In this document: piece by piece, positions 53,130 to 64,000 of the stretch
Layout: each line of letters opens with the position of its first letter
Numbering within the stretch: the first letter of the stretch is position 1
From: Usnea hakonensis
Taxonomy: Eukaryota; Ascomycota; Lecanoromycetes; Lecanorales; Parmeliaceae
DNA: 64,000 nt
Direction of reading: 5' to 3'
Assembly (NCBI GenBank): GCA_013423325.1
Contig: BLJB01000089.1
Coordinates: 125,788 to 189,787, forward strand
Notes under the pieces: generated by a model
Databases searched by the model: none
Seen by the model: the letters and a program-made list of their open reading frames with translations, nothing else
Told to the model about the DNA's origin: nothing
Position numbers and translations under genes: made by a program

Positions 53130-53720
53130 GAGGCCTCATCATCAGCATCGACTAGACTAGACGGTGATGGTGTCTATCCATCAACACATGGGCAGCCTTG
53201 AGGGGAGGAGGCGGTTAAGGGAATCAAGTCAGAGCTGACGATTCGTGAGGTGTCGCTCACATACGTGGTCGCTGGCATTACGAGGGTAAATGGCTTTACG
53301 AGCGCGGTTTGCAGAGGCCTTCGGACTGGAACGCGTGTCGTTCTTGCCCGTGGATCGTGGATCTTGGCTTTGACCTTGCCAGCCTCACTCGCGACAGCGA
53401 GGCCAGTAGCTCGGGCGAAGGAACGAGCAGCGGGAGATGGTAACGGCAACGATAAGAATGGTTGAAAGGTATGTGAAAAGCCAAGTGCTTGTGTTAATGG
53501 TGCAGAAAGCTGATGGTGTATTTAGGAGAGCTGCGGAGTAGAGGATCAATTCAGTTGTCGCGTGAAGGTTGCCATAACTCTGGAATAGATGAATCGACTG
53601 AAGAACATCAGCAATGCAGCAAGTCTATGCACCCTTCATGGTACATTGTCTCTCGCCATGGCAGAATACCGTTACGCCCTTGCCTGAAACCATGGTGTTT
53701 CGAACCAATCATCCAGCCCA
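53130..53720 (+). repeat. dispersed element C, copy C2
   Basis: Ordered blocks shared with C4 (58300-58930): GCCTCATCATC, AAGTCAGAGCTGACGATTCG, a cluster of GGCCTTG/CCTTGCCAGC words, AAAGCTGATGGTGTATTTAGG, and CTGGAATAGATGAATCGACTG (shared with C3). The opposite strand reads ARATGLAVASEAGK, like PPATLAVVSEATK of C3. Confidence 0.65.
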
Positions 53721-54670
53721 TTCAAAACCAGCGGAACACAAAGGATGTTGATATGATATGTGGACCCGGGGTTCCTATTGTGGCGAATCCCTCCTCGTGG
53801 AGTCCGGTGAAGCTCCTACTCTCTGTCCGTTTTACCGAACGCTGCCACTAACACGTAGTGTTTGGACAATCGCCCCAAGCGTCAGTAATCATTCCACGTC
53901 TTCATCAGTCCTTCCTCCGAAGCTCAAGCAAGTGCTCCTCCGCGCCCTCTACAGGCGTCTAGTCAACCAAGTTCAATCTAATCCTTCCAAAAGTCCCTCA
54001 GAGCCCATTAAGAACCTTGGAAAACAACAAATGCCTTCCTCAGATCTTCTAAACCTTATGAGCTTTGGAAAAACCCAATTCATACAAGGAGAGGGTCGAG
54101 AGTCTCGCAAGAGGGAGAAAGAGCCGCTTAGAAAGAGAAGGCTGGCATAACACTTTAGAAGATGTGACTCTTGGCTCGACAACGTTAAATGCCGTCCAAA
54201 CAAGAATGAGCACAGGAACATGGGGCGCGGGGAATGAAAAGGTGGAGACAACTTCCAGGCCCATGGTCTCAGCATGCGAGAATGAACATACTACCGGCAG
54301 TTCGCCAACATGCAACAGAATGTCAAGGTGGATGATGGTTCTCTGGGCAGCAGACAAGAAGAACACAGAAATCAATTGCAAATTTAATGCAGAATGCCCA
54401 AAGGAGTCGACTCCCCACCATCGCGACGCAATGCATGGTCATTCTCCGCTGCTTTGTTGGCTGGCTAAGATGATCATCAGTAGTTCGGTACTTTAATTGC
54501 TAATTCCTTGTCATTGGCGACGAGCGACAGGGATTGTGGGGCTCTAACTGAATCGATGATGGGAGAGCACCGTTGTCCACGGCTAGCCAAAACCGCTTCT
54601 AGGTCGCTCATCAAGACAAACGTTCTATGACAAGACTTATTAGCTGAGAAAAGTTGGTATGAGAGCGGCG
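53721..54670. other. no gene supported
   Basis: Several charged open frames exist (for example around 54065-54496), but none can be assigned to a family or checked by splicing. Confidence 0.4.
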
Positions 54671-54689
54671 TAGGCTGGATTATCGCTCG

Positions 54690-55330
54690 AAAGGGTGGAA
54701 AAGGAACACAAAAGGATGAGGAGTTCAGGGACAACGTCGAGAAGACGCGGAGAAGACGCGGCGGGGTATATAGAAAACCAAACGGAGAGATGTAAAGGGA
54801 CCATTGAGGGAGGTTTTTTTCCGGGCATCTTTCACACTTCCAAGCTTCCCCAACCTTCAGAGGGTAGATTGCCCGCAGTCATCTTCTGGAGAGTCCATAG
54901 ACACGAGTGTAGTAATCCATCAATCCATCAACCAAAGCCTTGGCTGCCTTCTCTTTGCTGCATCCTATTCATCGCCATACTATCTTCGTGGCTAAGGAAT
55001 ATTGGTATGGGAGCAACACGGGAGGAACTGCCGCTCGAGAGGATGGGACCACGAACACACAAGGAGGACGAGGAGTGCGGTGACAACGGTCGGGAGCTGC
55101 AGTGTGGTATAAAGGAAGCTAGACTGAGGGCCGTAAAGGGATCATCGAGCGAGGTTTTGCTTCAGGGTATGTATCGCACGCCCAAGGTTCGCCCCCATCA
55201 CAGCCAGGTATACAGCCTGTAGTTATCATCCGTAGGGTGTCTAGACGCCGGCACAATGATGTATGATCCATCTCTTTCACGGTTGCCTTCTCCTTGCTGC
55301 ATTCCATTCATCGCTATACATTTGTCGATC
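54690..55330 (+). repeat. tandem duplication (~330 bp period)
   Basis: GTAAAGGGACCATTGAGGGAG at 54795 and GTAAAGGGATCATCGAGCGAG at 55133. GGCTGCCTTCTCTTTGCTGC at 54940 and GGTTGCCTTCTCCTTGCTGC at 55281. AAGACGCGG/GACAACGTCGAG-type words precede both. Order and spacing are the same in each copy. Confidence 0.75.
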
Positions 55331-55435
55331 GATATGGTCATTTGTCAATGTAGATGAGTCTCAAAGCGAGTCCTATGCAGATATATCGGAAAGAGTCGTG
55401 ACTGCCGCGGAATCGAAGACAAGAATGGAGGTCGA

Positions 55436-55890
55436 TTGGGCCTTGGGGATTCCCCAATTCAGGAGACCAAGGTCTGGACTGACTGGTACGGCCATATTAG
55501 CAGGGTGGATGGTCGTAGAACTTCAAGGGGACATGAAATCCTTGAGGATTCCCTGGGGTGGGAGTTGAACACTGATGGAGCGATGTGTGAGGTAGATCGA
55601 ATGAATACCCAGATCTGGTAGGAGCTATCGAGAATCGTAAAGGGAAGGAAGGGAAGGAAGCTTCGCCCTGAGGAGTGCCCAATTCAGGGGATTTGGGTCT
55701 GGACTGACTGGTGCGCCATATCAGCAGGGTGGTTAGTTTTTGTCGGACATCTAGGGGACATGAAACCCACAAAGAATTATGGGATAGGAGTTGAACACTG
55801 ATGGCGCGACGTATGAAGTAGACCCAATCAATATCTAGCTTTGGTAGGAGCTATCGAGAATCGTAAAGGGAAGGAAGCTTCGCCTCAGTA
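55436..55890 (+). repeat. tandem duplication (~235 bp period)
   Basis: GGTCTGGACTGACTGGTACG at 55470 and GGTCTGGACTGACTGGTGCG at 55698; GGAGTTGAACACTGATGG in both; TAGGAGCTATCGAGAATCGT plus AAAGGGAAGG at 55618 and 55845. Confidence 0.9.
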
Positions 55891-55934
55891 GGACTAGGGT
55901 CCAGTGCTTTCGCTTATCGCATATCGCATCTTTC

Positions 55935-56500
55935 AGGCCTGGGGCAAAACACGATTTCATGGATCAGCATGTATTTGTGCACAGCCAAGGCCATCCCATA
56001 GCTATTGCGGGAGAATGTACCATGAGGACTGCATATGAAATGCCTTTTGCACTGCAATTGTTCTTCGGTCGATTCATCTTCCAGAGTTCTTGCATCGTTT
56101 CTCCATGCCCCCATCGCCCACTTCGTAGTCTTCCTACACACATCATTAGCCTTCCATGTCACCATAAGCTCTTGCGTTTTAACGAACATTCCCCTCTGGT
56201 TGTCGACATGGCCATGAGTACTCGCTCTGGTGCTCCCCCGGCTACCCTCGCCGTCGTCAGCGAGGCCACCAAGACCCTCCTGCCAGAAAGACAAACAAGG
56301 CCAAAAGCAAACGTCTTTCTCGTCTCAGATCGAACAAGGCGAATATTAGGAACCGGGTTGGAAGCTTCCTTCCGGTCGGAATGCACGTGGATACGCATGG
56401 GTCGACGAGACCCCTGGAAACAAGACCTCTCACACCGCCAGCCTCGATTTTATACCTGCAACACCCCCACCTTTCCGGCTTGTGATTCCAGTGACGCCGC
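55935..56500 (-). repeat. dispersed element C, copy C3 (inverted)
   Basis: On the minus strand GGCTGGCGGTGTGAGAGGTC, GTCGACCCATGCGTATCC, AAGGCTAATGATGTGTGTAGG, GATGAATCGACCGAAGAAC and CCTCATGGTACATTCTCCCG match C4 and C2 in order. One minus frame reads QELMVTWKANDVCRKTTKW, matched by KANDVYRKDTKYE at 58.7 kb. Confidence 0.7.
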
Positions 56501-58199
56501 CGTCTAGTCAGGAGGCATTGGAGGCTGAGAGAGCCCATCTCCGTCTGGAACTGCAAAGAAAGGAAGCTGGACCTCTTTCATGGAAGCGGCGTTCGCATGT
56601 TTATCGGAGGCTTGGTTGTAGAGGTGTATGTTATCCTCGATCATTTGGAGCCCTCTCTTGTCATTGTTTATCAAGTGTATAGGTGTAGCAGTCCGTGTCT
56701 TCCGGTGCAGGATCAAGTTTGGCTGTGTAGCCTTCTTGTGACAGCGCGAAGAGTATCGTCGACGTACGTCAACCGAGCACACGACCAGCCCAGGGTGAGC
56801 CATTTTGGCTGTACAAGCTGAGGAAGCAGTGGAAGGTAGGTATGCTTGGTGGCTTGTATCTTGGACCTTCGGTGTCAGGTGGTTGGTTTGATTGATGAAT
56901 TGAGGGCTGGTGGAGGAAGAAGGACAAGGTTGGTAGACGAGTTAGGTCCCTGCTTTCAGTCAGTCTTCTTGAACAGCGCTCTGTGATGGTGTCTGCATCG
57001 TCGAGTCGACTCAACTCGCCGTCGCAAGTCGTTGATGCTTCGGAGGATAGCAACGAGCGTAGCTCACAGTAGACTGACTTCCTTGTACAGGTCACCAGGG
57101 TAAGGGCGACCGAGAAGTCATCGGGTTTCTGTCTTCATAAAGACCATGGGAGTATGCGGCGTGCGTACAGTAAGGGATCCCTTCGGCCTTGTCGATTCTC
57201 ATTGCTTCTGACAGTCGGCTCAAGGACCGATCCGATTGTTTCGTGCAAATCAGGGTGCTGCATGAGCTGGCATCAAATGGTTCGTATCTTCGGAGCTGTA
57301 CTGTCAGCATGGAATGAAAAATACAAAAAAACCCGGCCGGTGTGGCCGCAGGGTACCGACGGGTAAGTGACAAGTGATGCCAAGACTCAGCGAAATGCCA
57401 GACCAGCCACAAGGGCTACTTCGAAGATGATCATAGATAAGATGTGGTCCGAGCGTCCTTTTCTCAAGAGAGAGCTCAAACTAATTGCGGGACAAAGCAG
57501 TAAGGTTGTGGTTTCGTATCCGACCCCCAGCTTCGCTTTGCGCGACGCCCATCATTCTCTTCATATCGACCTCACAAAGGCAAAGAAGGGTATAAATCTG
57601 ATATTTTGATTGTACTTTGATCTCAGATGTTCTCTAATAGCACACTGCAGCCAAGCAGAGGGCTCGAAGCAATGCTCACGGAGGACGCCTTCCGTCACCG
57701 CCATTTCTTTCCCGGAGCGACTCATACCAGCATGAGCCCCAGCCTTTCACGCACAGCTCCTCTACCCATCTTCGTCAGCAACACCGGTACATCGCAACGT
57801 ATGCCTGTTTCCAATACATCACTTGCGGTGGTCCTGCATGGGGGCATTACTGTCGCTATACGGGTACACAGTCAAGCTATCAGGTAGAAGGGAGATCACT
57901 AGGTGGTCGACGAGTTGTCCGCTACAGAATAGCTTGGGTCTAGGGTGGATATCTGGATGGAATGCATGGGCGGAATGCGTGGGCGTTGGTGGAATGTATC
58001 AACATTCCAGTCCGCTGACTTATCTCTTTAGGGATCATTGTCGCCTATGCGCGCCGACTCTTGATTGTACGTGGACAACTACGTTTTACTCTGGATCAAT
58101 ACTGTGCAGAAAACCCGGACCTGAAAGGTACGAAAGCAGGCCTGCTTGAAGTCCTTTACGTTGACAGCGGGCTAGTGTTCATGGAGAGTAAGGGAAGCT
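56501..58199. other. no gene supported
   Basis: At 56500-56600 the plus strand reads TPPSSQEALEAERAHLRLEL, a short coiled-coil-like stretch continuing the opposite-strand reading of element C copy C3. Otherwise only short frames. Confidence 0.4.
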
Positions 58200-58930
58200 T
58201 ACTACCTGCATAGTGCAAGACGTCCTGGGCCAATTCCCAGCCTCGAAATCCTCTGACTCGGCCTTCGAGTTCTCTCTGATGCTCCTACGATATCTGGAAG
58301 ACTAGTGACGGCGATCAAAGGTTCAGGTTATCTCAGCCTCATCATCCCGGCTGGACGGTGGTAAGGTCTTTGGAACACACACTGGTGACCGGAGGGTAGC
58401 GGTGTCTCAGGGATGAAGTCAGGGCTGATGGTGCGAGAGGTATGATCGACCCAGACGTATCCTAGGGCATGCGAGTGGTGGAAGTGGGCTTCTGGACCCC
58501 ATCCGTGGTGCTTGCCTCACTGTCAGCCTTGATGTTTGACTTGGAATGAGAGGTGTCTCTGTCCTTGGCCTTGTCAGCATTTATGGCCTGTGTGGCCTTG
58601 CTGGCGACTGCTGGGGTAGCTGAGGGAATATCGGCACGAGGAGTAGCAGGTATGGTGACGACGACGTGGATGATTGGAAGAACTGTGAGAAGGCATGTTC
58701 TTATGGTAAAGGTATAGAAGGCTAATGATGTGTATAGGAAGGATACGAAGTATGAGATTCAGCGATTACGAAAAAAGATGCAATGGCTTGAAAGAGATGG
58801 CCCAATCAAAGCAACTGCAGTGCAAGAACTTCTCATGGAATACTGTATCCCACCATGGTCATGGCCATGTCTGAACCAATCCACCCATGCCTAAACCTCT
58901 GCCTAGAACCACCGAGACACGAAACAATGC
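58200..58930 (+). repeat. dispersed element C, copy C4
   Basis: GGGCTGATGGTGCGAGAGGT, CGACCCAGACGTATCC, GGCTAATGATGTGTATAGG, AGCAACTGCAGTGCAAGAAC, CATGGAATACTG and CACCATGGTCATGG. Direct orientation relative to C2, inverted relative to C3. Confidence 0.7.
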
Positions 58931-60887
58931 GATATACGAAGCCCACAGTTCTAATGTGGCTATCCTGTTCCAGAGCTTCGATGGTGTCTCTCCAACACTG
59001 TTTTGAGATGCCCCTATTGATTGGATCGTCCGATGATCAATTCTTACATCCTACTGAGCTCTTAAATCCACGACGTTGTCCACGGTGTGGCGAATAAGAG
59101 CAATGGGATAATGAGTACGCCGCACAAGAGCGCTACACACTAATGACCTCGTGATTCGCTAAAGTCTTACAGCTCATCTTCACCCTATCTTCAACGATAC
59201 GAAAATGCCACATACTCACCCAAGTCCAGCTCAATCCCAAGACCTAGCTTCGTCATTTGCTCAATGCCACTCCTCGGGGTAGGCTTTGTGGTCTAAGCGC
59301 TCCCACTCTCCAGAACCTGTTCGCTCTTGCAGCGCCCCAAGATTGCCATCGTCATCTGCGCCCTCGGTCTCGGTGAAGAAGCTCTGATGCCCTTCGAGAA
59401 CGACGCGATATGACACACAACCCCAGCCTACTTCCCCAGCTAAACCGACGGCTCAAGCTTGCGACCAGGTTCTAGATCCTGGATCGTATCCGACCGGACA
59501 TAGAGAGGCAGGAATGGAGAAGGGGAGAGGAGAAGACAAGCACGATGGCAAGGGAACCTGGATTTGGCATAAATGGACGATACAGCTTGCAGTCTACAGA
59601 TCAGTCATCATTGAAGACGCTCGTCACATACGGCATATCTCACGTTGGCATATTACATATTTGAGGCACGGGCGGAATGGTTATGGTTTCAGGTAGCTAT
59701 GGAGGGCATGAGAATGCCTTTCCAAGAGATGTAAAGCAGCTTGCCGCTATACTGCGTCCTTTTCCTCGTATTGCGAAAGTTCTTCAGTCAATTCCTTTCA
59801 ATTATTGCAATCCTTTCCCCCGTCTACCAATTCCTGTGTATACATAGATAGCTTCATTCCACTCTGTGTGTATATCCGATCAGTATGGGCAGTTTTCCAG
59901 CGATAGGGAGTCCAGGCATGCTTCCATGGCTTTCTAGTGCGGTAAACTGCCGTACCCACCCAACGAATGTACAGAGATCCAGTCATATCACATTGGTCCG
60001 TGGCGTAGCGGTCGAGAGCCATGGAACCGGCATTTGTGGAGCAGATCAGGAACCGTACTGGATCTCTCCTTATTGCCCACATGCAGCGAGAATGCCCGCC
60101 CGTAGTATGAACAGCTTTTTAGCATCAGCATCGTGATCCCATCACGATTGTTAGGTATTTCCATTCCCATTCCTAGAACTCCACTCAGCGAGCGCTACGA
60201 GCTTCGTTCTGCGTTATGTGTCAGCTTCCCTCCCATTCCAGTTCTTTCTTGTGTCCTTGTAGTTCCGTTCGCTGCCTCGCTTCTTGCAGAGCCTGCGCTT
60301 CCATAAGGTTTCAGCGCCCCCCCCCATTGCCCAAGTGTCCTACATTCCAGTCAACAAGCCTCGCGACGCTTTGTTCTGCATCAAAGCCAACTCTGCCCTT
60401 AGGCCAATTCTGCCCCCTTCAGTACTTCCATCCCGTGGCTTCGCAAGTCTAGTCGATGCATCTCTCCCTGCAGAGCTTGCTGTTTCGTGCTGCACAGGCG
60501 CTCGGTCGGCCTCAATCCGTCAGGATGTTTTGATTGAAGGATAGTGGTCAAGGAGATTGATACCGTATGTGGAGAGGGCAAGGGCGCTCCATATGTCTAC
60601 AAGCTCGTGTGTAACAGGATAAGCTGGCAATGGTCTGTCCAGGTACGCATTAGGTGACTAATATCATTGATTCTTGAGGACTAATATCATTGATTCTTGA
60701 GGTGTCTAAAAGTAGAGGCGAGAGAGCTATGTACTTCTGGCTTCATAGAGCCATCGTGCCTGCCAAGTCCACATGGGACCCTGCCCTTCACAGTCCTCCC
60801 CCTTGTGGGTCATGGACCCCATGACCTTCCATGACTAGCTCGATAAGCAATTCCAACGCCAACCATGTCCATGAGGCTCTGTATGTG
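58931..60887. other. long region without a supportable gene
   Basis: Short frames only. ATTGATTCTTGAGGACTAAT is tandemly repeated near 60665-60700. Confidence 0.45.
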
Positions 60888-62141
60888 TTACAGCGTCAGC
60901 TCCATGTCGTCCTTTGGCAGGTCCTCCTTCAGCTCCTGCACAGTCTTTCCTTGGTGGAACTCGCGTTGCCAGGCCGACGCGTCTGCCGTAGTGCTGTCCT
61001 CCTGAAAGACACGCAAGGCCTCCGGAGGGTCATGGTCCGGTCCTTGATGCTGAAAGGTCCACAGGGACCCTTCAGGGTGGATCGACTCCATGTCAGCCTC
61101 GGCGTTGTCTCGTCGTTGGACCGTGACTTTGTATGCCTCACGAAGGCTGGCGACACGAGCCTTGTAGCTTCCAATGTTGGCTTCGATATCGGGCTTCAGG
61201 GCTGTAAAGGCTGGTTTGTCTTTGGCTGCGATGGCTTCTAGCACGGGTAGAAAGATCTTGAATAGGTCCCTAGCCTCAGCGAGGGCTTCCGCTTGACTGA
61301 GGATAGTGGAATCGAGGCGTTCGGTAATGCCCATGAGGGCAACGAAGTCCTGCTTGAGCTCAGTCAGGCCTGTTGTCGTATCCGGCTGTGCAAATGTGTG
61401 GGCAAAGGTGTCGGCCGTCATTGACTGTTCTGGGGAAAGGCTGCGAGGTCTTTTGCCTTTTTTAATTGCTGACATGGACGGTGCAACGCTTGGTGTCAGT
61501 AACTCTTTTGGCACTGGCGAGGATGCACCTGAAGAGGTCTGTTGTGCGGCACCTGAAGAGGATTTTTGTGCGATCCTAGGTTTCTTTCGACCTCCTGAGT
61601 GAGGACGCATGATGGAGGTGAGCGAATGTCCTTGGGTATAGCCTCGAGTGCCACAGAGTGGGTACTGGGATGTAGTCTCTTTTCCGAATGATGCAATGAC
61701 CCCGTTGATGGTGTAAGCGTGCCCGAAATGGTTGTGTGTAGGTTGCGCGATTATGTAGCCAGCGGAGTTAAAAGTGAGAGGGTACCATGATGTACATTTG
61801 GTGCCGGGAACTCCGATAGTGATAATTAGCCCAATAGCCGAGTCGCTTAGCTTGACTCTTTTTGGCAGTCGGTCGGCGACTTCGTTGTCCTCCAATTGGT
61901 TGATTGTGATGTCCTTCAGGGAGGCAATCGCGGCCATCGAGGGATTAAAGAGTAAGTAGGATGAATAGTTATGCCCTTCGGGGCCATTGCCATCGGCAGC
62001 TGTCCACCTAGGTCTGTCCATATTGATCGCCTCCTCGAGGGCTTGCCTTCCGCGTGTGGTCATGTTTGTAGTTTGAGGCAGGTTTAATGGTTTATCGATG
62101 AGCGCACTGAACAAGTCTTCAGATACGAAATGGGGTGGCAT
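60888..62141 (-). CDS. hypothetical protein, intact single-exon gene
   Basis: A 417-residue frame on the minus strand without stops. The N-terminal ~185 residues look globular (RWTAADGNGPEGHNYSSYLL, KRVKLSDSAIGLIITIGVPG, CGTRGYTQGHSL). A Lys/Ser/Ala-rich linker follows with a nuclear-signal-like KKGKRPRSLSP. The C-terminal ~150 residues are helical (LTELKQDFVALMGITERLDS, EALAEARDLFKIFLPVLEAI, YKARVASLREAYKVTVQRRD), then an acidic tail (ELKEDLPKDDMEL). No enzyme motif and no membrane segment. A more internal ATG (MTTRGRQALEE) is an alternative start. Its intactness stands out among decayed neighbours. Family unknown. Confidence 0.65.
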   Translation of the reverse strand: MPPHFVSEDLFSALIDKPLNLPQTTNMTTRGRQALEEAINMDRPRWTAADGNGPEGHNYSSYLLFNPSMAAIASLKDITINQLEDNEVADRLPKRVKLSDSAIGLIITIGVPGTKCTSWYPLTFNSAGYIIAQPTHNHFGHAYTINGVIASFGKETTSQYPLCGTRGYTQGHSLTSIMRPHSGGRKKPRIAQKSSSGAAQQTSSGASSPVPKELLTPSVAPSMSAIKKGKRPRSLSPEQSMTADTFAHTFAQPDTTTGLTELKQDFVALMGITERLDSTILSQAEALAEARDLFKIFLPVLEAIAAKDKPAFTALKPDIEANIGSYKARVASLREAYKVTVQRRDNAEADMESIHPEGSLWTFQHQGPDHDPPEALRVFQEDSTTADASAWQREFHQGKTVQELKEDLPKDDMELTL

Positions 62142-64000
62142 GGAAAGAAGTCATTGAGGGTAGCAAAGGGCCGTGTGTGTAGGTAAGGTAGAAAGCTGAA
62201 ATGAGGTTTGGGACTGAAATGAGGTTTGGGGCTCATTTATTCACTTACGCTTGGCGCATTCACCTCGTTGTAGACTTAACAGCGCTAGCTAAACAGTCAT
62301 TGCACGGAACATGTTGTCTGTTGGATGGTTTGTTCAATATCATACAAGAAAGTATCGCATATCGTAGCAACTCAGAAGAGAACTCTATAGACTCTCCAAG
62401 ACACGAACCCATGTCGTCTTCGCATTCGAGTTTAACACTCTCGTCTAGCAGCTAAGCGGGCGCAGTCATAATACTGTATGAGACGCTGAGGACTTGGCTT
62501 CCGTGTTTGCGCTGTGGAAGGCCAACGCCAATGAGCACGTTATACTGACCTGCAGCGGCGCCACAACAGCAGCCTCGCTCCGGCTGCATTTTACACGCCT
62601 CTCCGGCTGCCGAATCTGCGTGCTTGCCCCGCAACCTCCAGCTTGTGAGAAAGCTAAGCGTCCAAGAAGTGTTCGACTAGCGGACTACGAAACTTGCGTT
62701 CTATTCATACGCATAGCTATCAATTCTTATTGATTTCAGACAACTGATGGCTTGTCGGCGGGCCTCAAAGTGCAGACAGGCGCAAACGCGCCCACACCGA
62801 GTTTCAGCTTGTCAAGGGGCTAAGCGTCCACAAGATGCTCGTCACCACAACGGCGAAGCCTGTGTTCTATTCAGACGCGCAGCTGTCAGTTCTAATCTCT
62901 TCTATATGATCGGCTGCTTCTCGGCGAGCCTAAAACTGCAGAAAGATGCAAGTACCCTTACCCCTCATTCCGACGCGGCCATGTACACCGCCACGCTACT
63001 CGTCAATCACAACAAACTTCCCAGATAATGTGCAGTATTGATATTTATCCGACGGTCAGCTTCTATTCAGCGAAAAGACCAATCTCGTGTACAAGGTCCG
63101 ATCTGCAAATCAGGCCGACTCCCCTTTCACAGTCAGTTTTTGCTCAGACATGAAGCTTGGACAAGAGCCAAGTATAATCTTCATACTTGGGAGCATAGAA
63201 CAGCACAAAGCTTTATGTATCAGACATCTACGTTCTAGTCAAGCACTGCGAGATTAAAGTTGTGCTACCTCAACAGACAGCGCAACCCGGCTCCCAACTC
63301 CCGAACAGTTTTGAGTTAAGCTACTTCTTCCATACCGGGTGATAAGTACAATGTGTGAATAATCAAAGCTATCTCTCGCCAACACTTAGACCTGCTGACC
63401 CTTGGCCAATACTCAGGTCGCAATAACACCAATTCGCCGCCATCAATGACCCTTCCGACGCGACGTCCCACCCATGTTATTATCGAGAGCTCCACGAAGC
63501 AGAAGCTTAAACATACCCTCAGCGCACGTAGACTGCTAAAGGAAGGACTTCCCCGTCGTGATCTGGTACTGTCCGTCGAGACTGTTGGGATTGGGTGACG
63601 CGTTGGCGGTATTGCTGTGCAAAGAGAGTCGACGAGCTGACGAATCTGCGATTGCGAAACTTACTTTACACCCTCATCTCTTTCGGCCCATACAGATAAT
63701 CAAGAAGCTTGAAAATACTCCAGTCGAGAATAGCTGTCTATGGCTGTTGGCATCAAAACCCTCCGAAGCTCACATTGGCCTTTCCTCGCTCAGGATCGTT
63801 CGAGTCTTCTCCTTCTTCGGCTTCTTGTTTATCTGCTTGCTCCCTTTCTTCTCTGGTCATTGTGGACGGCGTCTGGCATGTGTTGTTTGATACCCAAACG
63901 CGAACTCAAAAGAGATTGTACACTCATGATGACACAGGACGACGTGCACACATTACCAAAGCGGCACATCCCAGACTCTACAAACTGGCAGCAGACACTG
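62142..64000. other. spacer to the right end; one tandem duplication
   Basis: Apart from the duplication at 62637-62930, no gene is supported. At 63447 an ATG opens a 50-codon plausible exon (MTLPTRRPTHVIIESSTKQK) that could be the start of a gene with introns reaching toward the right edge, but this cannot be confirmed. Confidence 0.4.
62637..62930 (+). repeat. two-copy tandem repeat (~170 bp)
   Basis: CAGCTTGTGAGAAAGCTAAG plus CGTCCAAGAAG near 62640 recurs as CAGCTTGTCAAGGGGCTAAG plus CGTCCACAAGA near 62808. TTGCGTTCTATTCATACGC recurs as CTGTGTTCTATTCAGACGC, and GGCTTGTCGGCGGGCCT as GCTTCTCGGCGAGCCT. Confidence 0.75.

Noticed and set aside
60000..60070. Possible tRNA: TGGCGTAGCGG matches an A-box
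   Set aside because: No B-box or T-arm at the right distance downstream, and the acceptor arms do not pair.
1..64000. Starship-type or DNA-transposon machinery (tyrosine recombinase, DDE transposase, Helitron Rep/Hel)
   Set aside because: No such protein motif was found in the frames I read; mobile-element evidence is limited to the gag relic and noncoding repeats.

Overview
This looks like nuclear DNA of a filamentous ascomycete (Pezizomycotina). The evidence is short GT-AG introns of about 45-90 bp with internal CTGAC/CTAAC-type branch sites, a fungal AAA ATPase of the N-terminal DUF7025 type, a fungal cyclin H, an MCT-type MFS permease, and duplicated sequence carrying nonsense codons of the kind produced by repeat-induced point mutation (RIP). 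Class is uncertain; Dothideomycetes is a guess.

Layout. (1) 1-16 kb is ordinary euchromatin: the 3' part of a coiled-coil protein gene, cyclin H (TFIIH kinase subunit), an AAA+ ATPase, an MFS monocarboxylate-type transporter, a secreted PAF-acetylhydrolase-like esterase, and a NAPE-PLD-like metallo-beta-lactamase-fold phospholipase. The last two are neighbours and both belong to phospholipid/ether-lipid hydrolase families. This block is interrupted at 8-10 kb by repeat-derived genes. (2) 16-45 kb is a gene-poor accessory region built from dispersed multicopy coding families. Family A is an acidic first exon, a phase-1 intron, then an Ala/Lys/Glu-rich coiled coil ending near a DMDID-like motif; it has two intact members, three broken ones and small fragments. 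Family B is coiled-coil proteins sharing an N-terminal LDR-x-[DE]-A-[ST]-IT motif. Family D carries an SQRARPRT motif. There is also a small membrane-protein family with near-identical ~48-bp introns, a decayed gag gene, a broken Ish1/Msc1-like gene, and arrays of coding tandem repeats. (3) 45-64 kb is mostly decayed: a pseudogene with an internal duplication (46.7-47.8 kb), a pseudogene with five nonsense codons (51.5-52.9 kb), three or four copies of dispersed element C, several tandem duplications, and one intact gene of unknown function (60.9-62.1 kb).

Most noteworthy: four nearly identical short introns lying in poorly conserved flanking sequence (introner-like behaviour); the multicopy coiled-coil family A with a conserved promoter and conserved intron phase; a 3'-flanking element shared behind several unrelated coiled-coil genes; and nonsense codons that are mostly explicable as C-to-T or G-to-A changes. 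All gene models are read from sequence by eye; no alignment or search was run.
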